Positions 27,798 through 35,650 of a stretch of 36,732 nt of DNA are shown here, piece after piece. The stretch's first letter is position 1; every line of letters starts with the position of its first letter. Both the position numbers and the translations under genes were made by a program. The notes under the pieces are model-generated. The model was given only the letters and a program-made list of their open reading frames with translations, was not told where the DNA came from and made no database searches. Source of the stretch: Promethearchaeota archaeon (GTDB lineage: Archaea > Asgardarchaeota > Lokiarchaeia > Sigyniarchaeales > SOKP01); NCBI GenBank assembly GCA_004524535.1, contig SDNY01000028.1:1-36732 (forward strand). Reading direction: 5' to 3'.

Positions 27798-29111
27798 TTA
27801 TCTAAAATTTTTTGGACCTTCTCCAAGCTTCCTGTAGATAAACCCCCGATCTTCGACAGATTTTTTATTAAATATATTACGACCATCAATTATGATTGGT
27901 TTTTCTTTTTTTACTTTATTTCTTATATCGTCCAAATCGAGATTATAATACTGTTTATGATTGGTCGCAAAGATTAAAACATCTGCATTTGAAACCGCTT
28001 CGTTAAGATCCCTTGTCAAATCGGTCTCTTTATAATCTCGTTCTTTGACATATGGATCGTGCGCAATATATTGAATATTATGAGAATGATAACGATTCTT
28101 TAAAGTCCATACTATTCTTTCAGTAGGTGTGTTTCTCGTATCATCTGTGTCAGCTTTATAGGCAACCCCCATAAGAGCAATTTTAAAATTATCATGTTTA
28201 TTTGCTTCCTTTAGAGCATCTTCCATTAACTCTATCATATGATCTGGCATGAAATCGTTTAATTCTCTTGCTTTTAATAGAATATCTGAATTATGCATAT
28301 GTTTAGTATAGTTTCGATGTCCATACACCAATAAATGAGGATCTTTAGTTAAGCAATGACCCCCTACTCCTGAACCAGGATAATGCATCATTCTATCATG
28401 CCTATGGTTAATTAATTCTATAATTTCAAAGATATTTCGATTGAAATCTTCAGCAACTAAGGCCATCTCGTTAGAAAACGCAATATTCACATCTCTATAG
28501 GTGTTTTCAATGCATTTTGTCAATTCTGCGGTAAGCGTGTCAGTAACTTGTAGCTCCTTTTTAACAACTTTCCCATATAAAAATTTTCCTTTCTCGTTTG
28601 CCTCTGGACATCCCCCTCCAATAACTCTGGGAAAATCTGTAATATATTCTATCAATTTTCCAGGCATAACACGTTCAAAAGAAAAAACTAAATAGAAATC
28701 TTCTCCTCTCTTCATTCCACTTCCCTTCTCTAAAATAGGTTGAACTATATTGTTAGTGGTTCCAGGAGCGACTGTTGATTCGATAATTACAGTAGCACCC
28801 TTTTTTAAACGAGGAGCAACTAATTTTGAAACATCCTTTAAAGAATCATAACGTGGAATTCTTAAATCATCAACTGGGGTCTGTACATCAATCAAAATAA
28901 AGTCAGCGCTATTAACGTCGTCGTATTTATCTGTAACCTTAAATTTTCCATTTTTTACAACTCGTTCAATTAACTCATCTAATCCTGGTTCCTCTCCTTC
29001 AAAAGGATTTTTTCCAGCATTAAGCCAGTCGATCTTCCAGCCAGATCTTTTTGATCTTCTTTGAATTCCAGTGACATAAAAGTTTGGTACATCTGCTAAT
29101 AAGGCAGCCAT
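27798..29111 (-). CDS. UDP-sugar dehydrogenase (WecC-like), N-terminus interrupted
   Basis: A nucleotide-sugar dehydrogenase that converts a UDP-hexose, often UDP-N-acetylmannosamine, to a uronate. It has STVAPGTTNN, the Glu region FERVMPGK, and the catalytic Cys in GSGVGGHCLTKDP. The open part starts at MAALLADVPNFY, which in the family comes after the GxGYVG loop. That loop, VVIGMGY, is found upstream in another frame beginning at ATG 29200 (MISQERTNIVVIGMGY), cut off by a short insertion (29121-29151). As read, the protein would lack the NAD-binding loop and be inactive. If the insertion is a sequence error or is removed, the intact gene spans 27798-29200. Confidence 0.85.
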   Translation of the reverse strand: MAALLADVPNFYVTGIQRRSKRSGWKIDWLNAGKNPFEGEEPGLDELIERVVKNGKFKVTDKYDDVNSADFILIDVQTPVDDLRIPRYDSLKDVSKLVAPRLKKGATVIIESTVAPGTTNNIVQPILEKGSGMKRGEDFYLVFSFERVMPGKLIEYITDFPRVIGGGCPEANEKGKFLYGKVVKKELQVTDTLTAELTKCIENTYRDVNIAFSNEMALVAEDFNRNIFEIIELINHRHDRMMHYPGSGVGGHCLTKDPHLLVYGHRNYTKHMHNSDILLKARELNDFMPDHMIELMEDALKEANKHDNFKIALMGVAYKADTDDTRNTPTERIVWTLKNRYHSHNIQYIAHDPYVKERDYKETDLTRDLNEAVSNADVLIFATNHKQYYNLDLDDIRNKVKKEKPIIIDGRNIFNKKSVEDRGFIYRKLGEGPKNFR

Positions 29112-29120
29112 AGGGATTCC

Positions 29121-29151
29121 GATTAGTAGTTTGAAAGAAATTTTCTAGACT
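29121..29151 (-). other. 29-base insertion splitting the GxGYVG codons of the dehydrogenase
   Basis: The minus strand reads ...GGG ATG GGG TAT G, then 31 bases, then GGA ATC CCT ATG GCT, i.e. G-M-G-Y then G-I-P-M-A. Two bases would restore Val and the frame, so 29 bases (about 29123-29151) are extra. They contain stop codons and an AGAAA/TTTCT inverted repeat. Confidence 0.6.
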
Positions 29152-29343
29152 CATACCCCATCCCAATGACAACAATATTGGTTCTTTCTTGCGATATCAT
29201 AATCTTTTACTCTTTAATCTAATTGATCTATTAAATTAAATTTGGTTTATCTATTTTGCTTTTTTTCTCAATGCTAAATAAATATAAATAATATAACTAG
29301 TACTTAGTTATTTAATTATTAAATAATAAAAGTGAATTAAATC

Positions 29344-29733
29344 TTGTCATCTTATAAACGATCAAAAATTTGGATATCAATCACAATTCCATTATTAATA
29401 GTCTCAATATTGCTTACCGCGATTTTTAGAGGCGCCCGATGGAACTCTATTCCATTATTCGCTTCACTTATTATGTTAATATTATTCTTCCCCATACTTA
29501 TCATTGATATAAAAAAGGCTTCAGGGGATAAGAAAGTTAAAAAAGATGAAGCTAAAAAAATGGAGCTTAAACGTGCTGAGATAGAAATGGAGAAGGAAAG
29601 GTTAGAAGTGGAAAAATTGAAATTACAGCAAGGTATTCGAGATGAAGCTAGTAATACTTGCAGATTTTGTGGTGAAGCCATTGTGGGATCTCCTAAAATA
29701 TGCCCCAACTGTGGAACTTCTTTAGAAGAATAA
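29344..29733 (+). CDS. Membrane protein with coiled coil and C-terminal zinc ribbon
   Basis: A 129-residue protein with two membrane helices at about 10-27 and 36-54, a charged coiled-coil of Lys/Glu (about 60-100), and a C-terminal CRFCG...CPNCG zinc ribbon. Start is TTG 29344; no in-frame ATG lies upstream near enough. Topology puts the ribbon in the cytoplasm, where it may bind partners or nucleic acid. Function is unknown. It is divergent from the sugar dehydrogenase. Confidence 0.65.
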   Translation: MSSYKRSKIWISITIPLLIVSILLTAIFRGARWNSIPLFASLIMLILFFPILIIDIKKASGDKKVKKDEAKKMELKRAEIEMEKERLEVEKLKLQQGIRDEASNTCRFCGEAIVGSPKICPNCGTSLEE

Positions 29734-29766
29734 AAAGATAAAAAAAAATTTAATTTAAAACAAACA

Positions 29767-30402
29767 TCAATCTCGTTTTACAATCTTAAATATACCAGCG
29801 CATATAAATCCAACAATCATTCCTCCTACGTGGGCAAAGTGTGCTGTTCCTGTAAGAATTAACATGGAGGTTAATCCATAAATTAGCTCTGTGGCGAATG
29901 TGATGAGTATAAACATTCTTGCACTGATAGTAGTCCCAACAGCTCCTAAATATTTGAGCTTATTCTTTGGAAAAAGAGTGCCATAGACCGCTATAATCCC
30001 CATTATTGCTCCAGATGCTCCTAATGAGGGAATATCTCCCCAACCCACAAATATAGCAAAAAGACCATGTAAGAGAGAACCAACCAAGCCTGATAAAAGG
30101 TACGTAATAAGAAAGAAAATATGACCCATCTCTTTCTCACAGTTATCTGCAACCACAATAAAAAAGAGTAGATTCATTGAAATATGAAACCAATCAGCAT
30201 GCATGAATGTTGATGTAAAGATCGTCCACATTCTCTCGCCTGCAAAGAATTCTGATGGATAAAATGCCCCCGCAGGAATTAACATGTTTCCTGTCGGATC
30301 TAATACCTGAACGATAAATACTATTATATTTATTATTATTATTAAAACCGAGATATATTGTGTGTAAAGCGGAACTTTATCATCCTCTGCTTCAACAACC
30401 AA
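29767..30402 (-). CDS. Rhomboid-family intramembrane serine protease
   Basis: A 211-residue polytopic protein with about six membrane segments. The catalytic dyad is Ser130 in GASG and His191 in HFAHVGG; the HxxxN pair (His73, Asn77) stabilising the oxyanion is in WFHISMNLLF. It should cleave membrane-spanning substrates near the outer face. The only start candidate is TTG 30402, right after an in-frame stop. Being convergent with the zinc-ribbon membrane protein, no operon is apparent. Confidence 0.9.
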   Translation of the reverse strand: MVVEAEDDKVPLYTQYISVLIIIINIIVFIVQVLDPTGNMLIPAGAFYPSEFFAGERMWTIFTSTFMHADWFHISMNLLFFIVVADNCEKEMGHIFFLITYLLSGLVGSLLHGLFAIFVGWGDIPSLGASGAIMGIIAVYGTLFPKNKLKYLGAVGTTISARMFILITFATELIYGLTSMLILTGTAHFAHVGGMIVGFICAGIFKIVKRD

Positions 30403-30478
30403 TTTTTATACACCATTTAATTTTTAAATTTAGATTAATGAATAATAATTTCATTTTATTCTATTAAAAGGTTTAAGT

Positions 30479-31162
30479 TTAAAAATTATAATATTTTCCA
30501 ATATCCGAAAAACTGTATTTGCCAAAAAATTCGGCAGGTTTTTTCTTTATGGTGTTATAGAAAGCGCGCACAAGTGATATAACTAATTGTGATTTATATT
30601 TTGATAAAGCCTCAAAAATTTTGTCCCTATATTCTCTGATATTTATTTTTACTAGTTTTTCTTTTGGGACCTTTTGAGCAACATATATACAATATCCATA
30701 GAATTCTGTATTTTTTAAATCCAGCTCTTTTGCTGCTCCTACTGCTATATCATATGTGGCTTGATGATCTACATGAGGATTATTATTACTTGGTAAGACT
30801 ATTCTATCCGCATCTTTAATAATAGGCTTACTTAATTCAATTCCTTTTTTAATGTGATTTTTAGCTTCTTGGTCTGGAATTTTAAATTTATAAATATTTT
30901 CCTTAGGGATTCCTAAAAACTCTGTTACTTCGTCAATTTCTTTCATCCTAATTTCTGCTAATTCCTCATCGGTTATGTTTATATTCCCTTTGGATTCATC
31001 CAATCTACCTCTCGCTCTCTCATAACTATAGGCGGCACGTCCATCAGTAATATAAATAATATGAACATCATGTCCTTCATCTTTCCACTTAAGTATACTC
31101 CCGGCGCCAATCAATTCATCATCTGGATGGGGCGCAAACACAACAATTCTTAATCTCCTCAA
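30479..31162 (-). CDS. PIG-L/LmbE-family deacetylase
   Basis: A 227-residue zinc-dependent deacetylase of the PIG-L (GlcNAc-PI deacetylase, LmbE, BshB) family. Zinc ligands are in APHPDDE (His12, Asp14, Asp15) and NPHVDH (His130, Asp132, His133). Substrate is likely an N-acetylglucosaminyl compound, for example in a glycolipid or thiol pathway. The first in-frame start is TTG 31162, but the clear Shine-Dalgarno GAGGAG is inside codons 1-3. This suggests that an ATT (codon 6) or GTG (codon 8) is used instead. The resulting MVVFAPHPDDE start would still be normal in length. Confidence 0.88.
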   Translation of the reverse strand: MRRLRIVVFAPHPDDELIGAGSILKWKDEGHDVHIIYITDGRAAYSYERARGRLDESKGNINITDEELAEIRMKEIDEVTEFLGIPKENIYKFKIPDQEAKNHIKKGIELSKPIIKDADRIVLPSNNNPHVDHQATYDIAVGAAKELDLKNTEFYGYCIYVAQKVPKEKLVKINIREYRDKIFEALSKYKSQLVISLVRAFYNTIKKKPAEFFGKYSFSDIGKYYNF

Positions 31163-31504
31163 TAATATAACCTATTAGGAAGGTCTAAATCTTTTTTAAA
31201 TAAGCAATTAAATTAATGTAAAATTTAAATTCATTTTAGATTATTTCTAATCTATTAAATTCTTTATCTTCAAAAGAAAAATGTTATTTTTAATGTCGGA
31301 TTTATAGCGTTTCATTTCTATGTTTTTTGAATTAGAGTTGAATGAACTTGGTCAAATTACACAGAACGCAGTTGGCTACTGCTTTGCTAAAACCTTTTCG
31401 AAATCTCAGATATATAACTTAATTATATTGATAGTAATTTATTTATCAAATTTTTTTTAATATACTCGAAAATCTTTTATATTTCGAATGATTCATTTTT
31501 TATA
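31163..31504. other. AT-rich gap upstream of the second vapBC
   Basis: About 340 bases. A 46-residue frame (31320-31460, plus) is present, with a hydrophobic tail but no support. The 3' end holds the promoter of the toxin-antitoxin pair. Confidence 0.3.
31474..31485 (+). promoter_or_regulatory. TATA-box-like element for a leaderless antitoxin mRNA
   Basis: CTTTTATATTTC lies 20-31 bases ahead of ATG 31505. An archaeal start site about 25 bases from the box would place transcription at or next to the ATG, i.e. a leaderless message. Confidence 0.5.
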
Positions 31505-31753
31505 ATGTCAACTCATATTGATAAAATGATTTTGAAAATTGGATCTAAAGGAGAAATTTTTCCACCTAAGGAAATTCGTGAGAGACTTGGTCTTGAACCT
31601 AATCAACCCATTTTATTATTTATACATCAAGACCAATTGATTGTTAGAAAAATACATTCTATAGAAGAAATATTAAAATCCCCACCAAAAATTAAAATTA
31701 GTTATCATGCATGGAAACAGTTTAAAGATCAATTATCAGAGGAATATGAGTAA
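31505..31753 (+). CDS. AbrB-fold antitoxin (VapB-like)
   Basis: An 82-residue protein with a SpoVT/AbrB swapped-hairpin domain: KMILKIGSKGEIFPPKEIRERLGLEPNQPILLF is the standard strand-turn-strand pattern. The C-terminal tail (about 50-82) would bind the toxin. Its stop overlaps the toxin start (TAATG), so the pair is translation-coupled. Confidence 0.85.
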   Translation: MSTHIDKMILKIGSKGEIFPPKEIRERLGLEPNQPILLFIHQDQLIVRKIHSIEEILKSPPKIKISYHAWKQFKDQLSEEYE

Positions 31754-32274
31754 TGAAAATTTTAATTGATACTTCCTATTTTTTACCGCTTATTAAAATA
31801 GGTATCGAAAATATTCCCCAAACTTTATTAGCTAATCTATTATCTAAAAACACTCACCAATATTTTTATTCGAATCTCACACTTTTTGAACTTACAGCGA
31901 AGGGATTAAAAATTTCAAGCAAAAAAAAAAAAAAAATAACGCCACAGGACATAAGAATTGGAATTGATGCAATTCAAAATGATCCACGCCTCAGATTGAT
32001 AAATTTTACTGATAATCCAATAATTATCGAATTAGCATCCCAATTAAGGGGTTTTCATAACGACGCAATTGATTGTTTGATTTTTGCAACTGCTATTTGT
32101 ATATGTGATTGTATCATTACGATGGATGTTTCATTTTACGAACAAATCAATAATAATCCCCCTTTAATTAAAGAGTTCCTAAAAATCAATGAAGGTTTTC
32201 AATTTTGGTTTAACGATCTCTCAGGAGATTTGAAATCATTAAAATCTGTAGATCGTATAAATAAAACCGCTTAG
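31753..32274 (+). CDS. PIN-domain toxin (VapC-like) with 16-A tract
   Basis: A 173-residue PIN RNase. Conserved residues are Asp6 (LIDTSYF), Glu46 (LFELTA), Asp104/Asp107 (HNDAID) and Asp125 (TMDVSF). At codons 57-61 the gene has 16 consecutive A residues (31921-31936) encoding Lys5, an unusual slippage-prone run in the middle of the domain. Loss or gain of a base would inactivate the toxin; transcript slippage could tune its level. The C-terminal extension after residue 130 is longer than in a typical VapC. Confidence 0.85.
   Translation: MKILIDTSYFLPLIKIGIENIPQTLLANLLSKNTHQYFYSNLTLFELTAKGLKISSKKKKKITPQDIRIGIDAIQNDPRLRLINFTDNPIIIELASQLRGFHNDAIDCLIFATAICICDCIITMDVSFYEQINNNPPLIKEFLKINEGFQFWFNDLSGDLKSLKSVDRINKTA
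31921..31936 (+). repeat. Homopolymer of 16 A inside the vapC-like toxin
   Basis: Sixteen A residues between AGC and ATA keep the frame (Ser, five Lys, Ile). It is the longest such run seen in a coding region of the window and a candidate contingency or slippage site. Confidence 0.85.
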
Positions 32275-32528
32275 AAATCTCGATCCTCAAGATTGGATAA
32301 AAATATATATGTATAATAATTTAGAAAGAAAAAGTTTTGTTTCTGTAAGCGATATAATAGAACAATTGAAAATCGATGTTAAAATTATAATAAAGGGTTA
32401 GCAAAGTCTAAATATTATCTTAATTTTATAATGTTTCTTTTTTTTCCATGATAATCTTATACTAATTCTACTAGACTTATAATAATTTTAACTGAATTCT
32501 TTAATAGTTTAATGATGTAATTATAATT
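32275..32528. other. AT-rich gap after the toxin gene
   Basis: About 250 bases. A 30-residue frame from ATG 32310 is visible but has no other support. Otherwise nothing is seen. Confidence 0.3.
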
Positions 32529-33734
32529 ATGAAATTAGGAAAATCGAGTTTGAATGACATTGCTAAAATTAGACCAGATTCCGTAAAAAGAAAAAGATTT
32601 TCAAGCCACGACAAGGAAGGGGGCAATAAAGATTGGATTATAATTAAATCGGGTGAAAATGCTGTATTAGGAAAAATAGAGGGAGCTGGCTGTATAAAAC
32701 ATATTTGGTGCACATATGCTTGTTTATCAAGGCATTCTCTACGTAATGCGATTCTAAGAATATATTGGGATGGAGAATCTGAAGGGAACCCAAGCGTAGA
32801 AGTTCCAATTGGTGACTTTTTTGGTTTGGGGCACGCAAAACATAAAAATTTTGTTTCATTGCCACTTCAAATGAGCCCAAATAGAGGGAAAAGCTTTAAT
32901 TGTTGGTGGCCAATGCCGTTTTCATCAGGATTCAAAATCACCCTTGAAAATGATAATCCTATAAAGTTTAAGCTTTATTACTACATTGATTACGATTTAT
33001 ACGAAAATGGTTTTGAAAATGAAAAAGATTATGGCAGATTTCACGCACAGTGGCGTCGAGAAAATCCACCCCGAGTTAAAAAGCGAGATAGTGAGACAGG
33101 GAAAAGATTTACTACTTTAAGACCAATTAAATTTATGGCTTCTGGAAAGAATACAGAACCATTGAAGTACAACTATAAAATTCTCGAAGCAAAAGGCAAG
33201 GGACATTATGTGGGGTGCCATTTAGATATTGATAATAAAACCTTTATGCCATGGTTTGTAAACTGGCCAGGCGAGGGGGATGATATGATATTCATTGACG
33301 AAGATATTGACAAGGGAGTACCAACGCTTCATGGAACTGGGACGGAAGATTACGTCAATCAAGCATGGTCTCAGAAAAAGAGATATTCTGCCCCTTATCA
33401 TGGCACAATTAAACCCGGCGGGATCAATTGGTGGGGAAAAATATCTTATTATAGATACCATATTGAAGATCCAGTATATTTTAACAAGCAAATCATAGTA
33501 ACTATTGAACATGGGCATGATAATCATCGAAAAGATGATTGGTCATCAACAGCTTACTGGTACCAAAAAGAACCTCACGATCACGATCTATTTCCTAAAT
33601 TATTACCCCGAAAAGGGAGAAAACCTAAAACTTTTCACTTGGCACATATGATAAGAAAAACGCTGATTATATTGGTAATTGGATTTTTGATTTACTGGTA
33701 TCTCTTGAAAGATCTTTTTAGCCCTTTTTTTTAA
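32529..33734 (+). CDS. DUF2961/GH172-family protein
   Basis: A 401-residue member of DUF2961, now glycoside hydrolase family 172, in which some members act on D-fructofuranosides or D-arabinofuranosides. Matching features are GKIEGAGCIKHIWCTY, the VPIGDFFGLGH strand-loop, the SFNCWWPMPF segment and HGTGTEDYVNQAW with the putative catalytic Glu273. It starts without a signal peptide. The last 40 residues include a hydrophobic helix (LIILVIGFLIYWYLL), unusual for the family and suggesting a membrane anchor at the C-terminus. Substrate is unknown. Confidence 0.85.
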   Translation: MKLGKSSLNDIAKIRPDSVKRKRFSSHDKEGGNKDWIIIKSGENAVLGKIEGAGCIKHIWCTYACLSRHSLRNAILRIYWDGESEGNPSVEVPIGDFFGLGHAKHKNFVSLPLQMSPNRGKSFNCWWPMPFSSGFKITLENDNPIKFKLYYYIDYDLYENGFENEKDYGRFHAQWRRENPPRVKKRDSETGKRFTTLRPIKFMASGKNTEPLKYNYKILEAKGKGHYVGCHLDIDNKTFMPWFVNWPGEGDDMIFIDEDIDKGVPTLHGTGTEDYVNQAWSQKKRYSAPYHGTIKPGGINWWGKISYYRYHIEDPVYFNKQIIVTIEHGHDNHRKDDWSSTAYWYQKEPHDHDLFPKLLPRKGRKPKTFHLAHMIRKTLIILVIGFLIYWYLLKDLFSPFF

Positions 33735-33738
33735 AAAT

Positions 33739-34125
33739 TTACCTTGCCAATTTATCTTGTACATATTTTAGTAGTTCTTTTCCAGAAAAGGGTTTAGTTA
33801 AATAACCATCTGCTCCCAATTTTTTTCCTTTTTGAATATCTTCATTAAAGCTCTTAACGGTAAACAGTATAACTAAAATATGTTTATATTTCTCATTTTC
33901 CTTAATCTTCTGAAGGACAGAGTATCCTGAGGTCCCAGGCATCATTATGTCTAATAAAACCAGGGCAATTTCATTATGTTTTTCTTCAATTATTTCCAAA
34001 GCATCGCGTCCATTGGCACATGTAAGTGTTTCAAAATCCCCCAATTTAAGAAACTTTTCTGTTAAGTTTACAATGTCTGGCTCATCGTCTACGATCAAGA
34101 TTGAACGACGCTCTTTAGAGGACAT
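33739..34125 (-). CDS. Stand-alone response regulator receiver domain
   Basis: A 128-residue CheY-like domain. The acidic pocket is Asp13/Asp14, the phospho-acceptor is Asp59 in LLDIMMPG, and Thr89 and Lys111 (LTKPF) complete the site. There is no output domain and no kinase gene adjacent. It is convergent with GH172 by four bases. It probably acts by protein-protein contact with an unknown partner. Confidence 0.93.
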   Translation of the reverse strand: MSSKERRSILIVDDEPDIVNLTEKFLKLGDFETLTCANGRDALEIIEEKHNEIALVLLDIMMPGTSGYSVLQKIKENEKYKHILVILFTVKSFNEDIQKGKKLGADGYLTKPFSGKELLKYVQDKLAR

Positions 34126-34313
34126 ATTTATTTCTAGCTTAATACTTTTAATGATTTTGTAATTAATTTTTGTGTTATACTAAAATTTTTATCATTTTTA
34201 TAATAGTAAAACTTACTTTTAAATAGTGAGTTTTTCTATTTTAATAATTCTCTTGTTTATAAATGAGAGTGATCATATAACAAACTAAAATATTTCTACT
34301 CAATCTAATAGTC

Positions 34314-34952
34314 ATGAAAATTCCACAATTTCCATATGATTATATTGGTTCGAAAGCTGAAGAATATGATAATCAAAAATGGATGGAACGAAATCAAAAA
34401 AGGACCACATTGAAATGCATTCAATATCTTTTCGATAAGGAATTAGGAAAAGATAATAATAATATTCTTAAAAATTTTCCATATTTAATTTTAGACTTAG
34501 GGTGTGGAACCGGATTTTCATCGGAGATGATAATTTCAAGTGGTTTTAGAGTAGTAGGAGTGGATATATTGAGCGATATGCTTATGAAAGCAAATGTAAA
34601 GAGAAAGAACCTCAAGATTAATAATTTGGATTTAATTCTCGCAGATATTAATCATTTACCTATAAAATCCAATTCAATTGATCATATCCTTTCAATATCC
34701 TCTTATAACTTTATCACCTATGAGAAATATGGCAAGGAAAAAAAGAAAGATGTTAACAACACAGCAAAATATTTGAATAAAATTTTGAAAAAAAATGGCC
34801 GAGTAATAATAGAATTTTATCCTGAAAATGATGAAGAGTTGGAACTGTTCACTGATTCGTTTAAACATAACGGTTTTGATGGTTATATGACAAAAAATAA
34901 TCCCAAACAAAAATCAGGTCAAACTTATTTACTTCTAAAGAAAAAAATTTAA
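34314..34952 (+). CDS. Bud23-like class I SAM methyltransferase (candidate rRNA guanine-N7)
   Basis: A 212-residue class I methyltransferase. Motif I is LDLGCGTGF (60-68), with Asp84 after beta-2 (VGVDILSDML) and NHLPIKSNSIDHILSIS after beta-4. It has ILSISSYNF, and then IIEFYPEN near 168-172 and a GFDGYMT...NPKQK...TYLLL C-terminus. These match eukaryotic Bud23/WBSCR22, which methylates a guanine in small-subunit rRNA; the FYPEN and GF.G. segments are distinctive. The archaeal counterpart may modify 16S rRNA. The call is by motif memory, not by search. A generic SAM methyltransferase is the fallback. Confidence 0.65.
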   Translation: MKIPQFPYDYIGSKAEEYDNQKWMERNQKRTTLKCIQYLFDKELGKDNNNILKNFPYLILDLGCGTGFSSEMIISSGFRVVGVDILSDMLMKANVKRKNLKINNLDLILADINHLPIKSNSIDHILSISSYNFITYEKYGKEKKKDVNNTAKYLNKILKKNGRVIIEFYPENDEELELFTDSFKHNGFDGYMTKNNPKQKSGQTYLLLKKKI

Positions 34953-34994
34953 TAAAAATAGGAATTAGAAAAGGTTTTAAATGATACTAAAAAG

Positions 34995-35300
34995 TTAAAA
35001 TCTTAATTGTCGTCGAGAATGGAAGATTGTTAAGATTCGAATGATATGATCCTTTTCAAGTAATTCATAAATAATACGATAATTATTGTATATAAAATGG
35101 CGGATATTTGGATCTTCCAAATCAGGTAATTTAGCATACATTCTTGGAAAATCTTTTAAATCTTCTAAGATATCATAAAATCCTCTTAGAAAAGATTGTG
35201 CTTGTTGTCAAGAAATAGTTTGAGAAATATATAGTAGAATTTGATCAATGTTGTCTTCTGCTCTTTTTGACAATTCTAGAGTCCATTCTATTTTAACCAT
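34995..35300 (-). pseudogene. RelE/ParE-like toxin with in-frame TGA
   Basis: From ATG 35300 the frame reads MVKIEWTLELSKRAEDN... to codon 30, then TGA at 35210-35208, then continues open to TAA 34995, giving 101 codons in all. The second part (SFLRGFYDILEDLKDFPRM... and NNYRIIYELL, with RILTIFHSRRQ at the end) is standard ParE/RelE sequence. The TGA replaces probably Trp or Ser-flanking Trp (SxQQAQ), a single-base change. It overlaps the antitoxin end by 13 bases. The toxin is most likely inactivated, unless TGA is read through. Confidence 0.75.
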
Positions 35301-35488
35301 TTTTCATCCATTTTCTTCTTGAAATCATCGAAGCTAATAATATTACCTTTTCTACTGTCTTCCAATCCTTTAAGTATTTCTTTTTTTGTGTAAAGACGAT
35401 ACATTACTTCTTCCATATCGTCTGCATTGGTAGTTTCGGGGAGTTTTTTTATCAGAGTTAATATTTTTTCGATCATAGCTCTACTCAT
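35288..35488 (-). CDS. RelB/Phd-like antitoxin
   Basis: A 66-residue protein with a helical N-terminus and a C-terminal ILKGLEDSRKGNIISFDDFKKKM segment, the usual toxin-binding tail of small RelB-type antitoxins. It overlaps the start of the ParE-like toxin frame by 13 bases, which confirms the pairing. It remains intact although the toxin carries a stop. Confidence 0.75.
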   Translation of the reverse strand: MSRAMIEKILTLIKKLPETTNADDMEEVMYRLYTKKEILKGLEDSRKGNIISFDDFKKKMDEKWLK

Positions 35489-35650
35489 AATTCACCACTA
35501 TTATACTATTTATTACTAATAATATAAACTCTAATCATTCTCTTAAATTTTTTCATTGGTTCTCATTTTCATTCAAATATGAAATTAAAATTGTTTGTTC
35601 TGGCAAAATTCCTTTATTAAATTAATTATTCTATATTATTACGATAAGAA

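Noticed and set aside
29112-29160. GTATGAG ... TACTAAT inside the 29-base insertion, resembling spliceosomal 5' splice and branch sites
   Set aside because: No AG acceptor follows within the needed distance, archaea lack a spliceosome, and the similarity is short. Also no bulge-helix-bulge could be drawn at the expected junction.
31320-31460. 46-residue frame upstream of the second vapBC
   Set aside because: Low-complexity hydrophobic tail, no Shine-Dalgarno, no neighbour relation; not supported.
34995-35300. TGA read as Trp or selenocysteine throughout the genome
   Set aside because: TGA also acts as a normal stop for intact genes in the window, and large genes have no internal TGA, so genome-wide reassignment is not supported.
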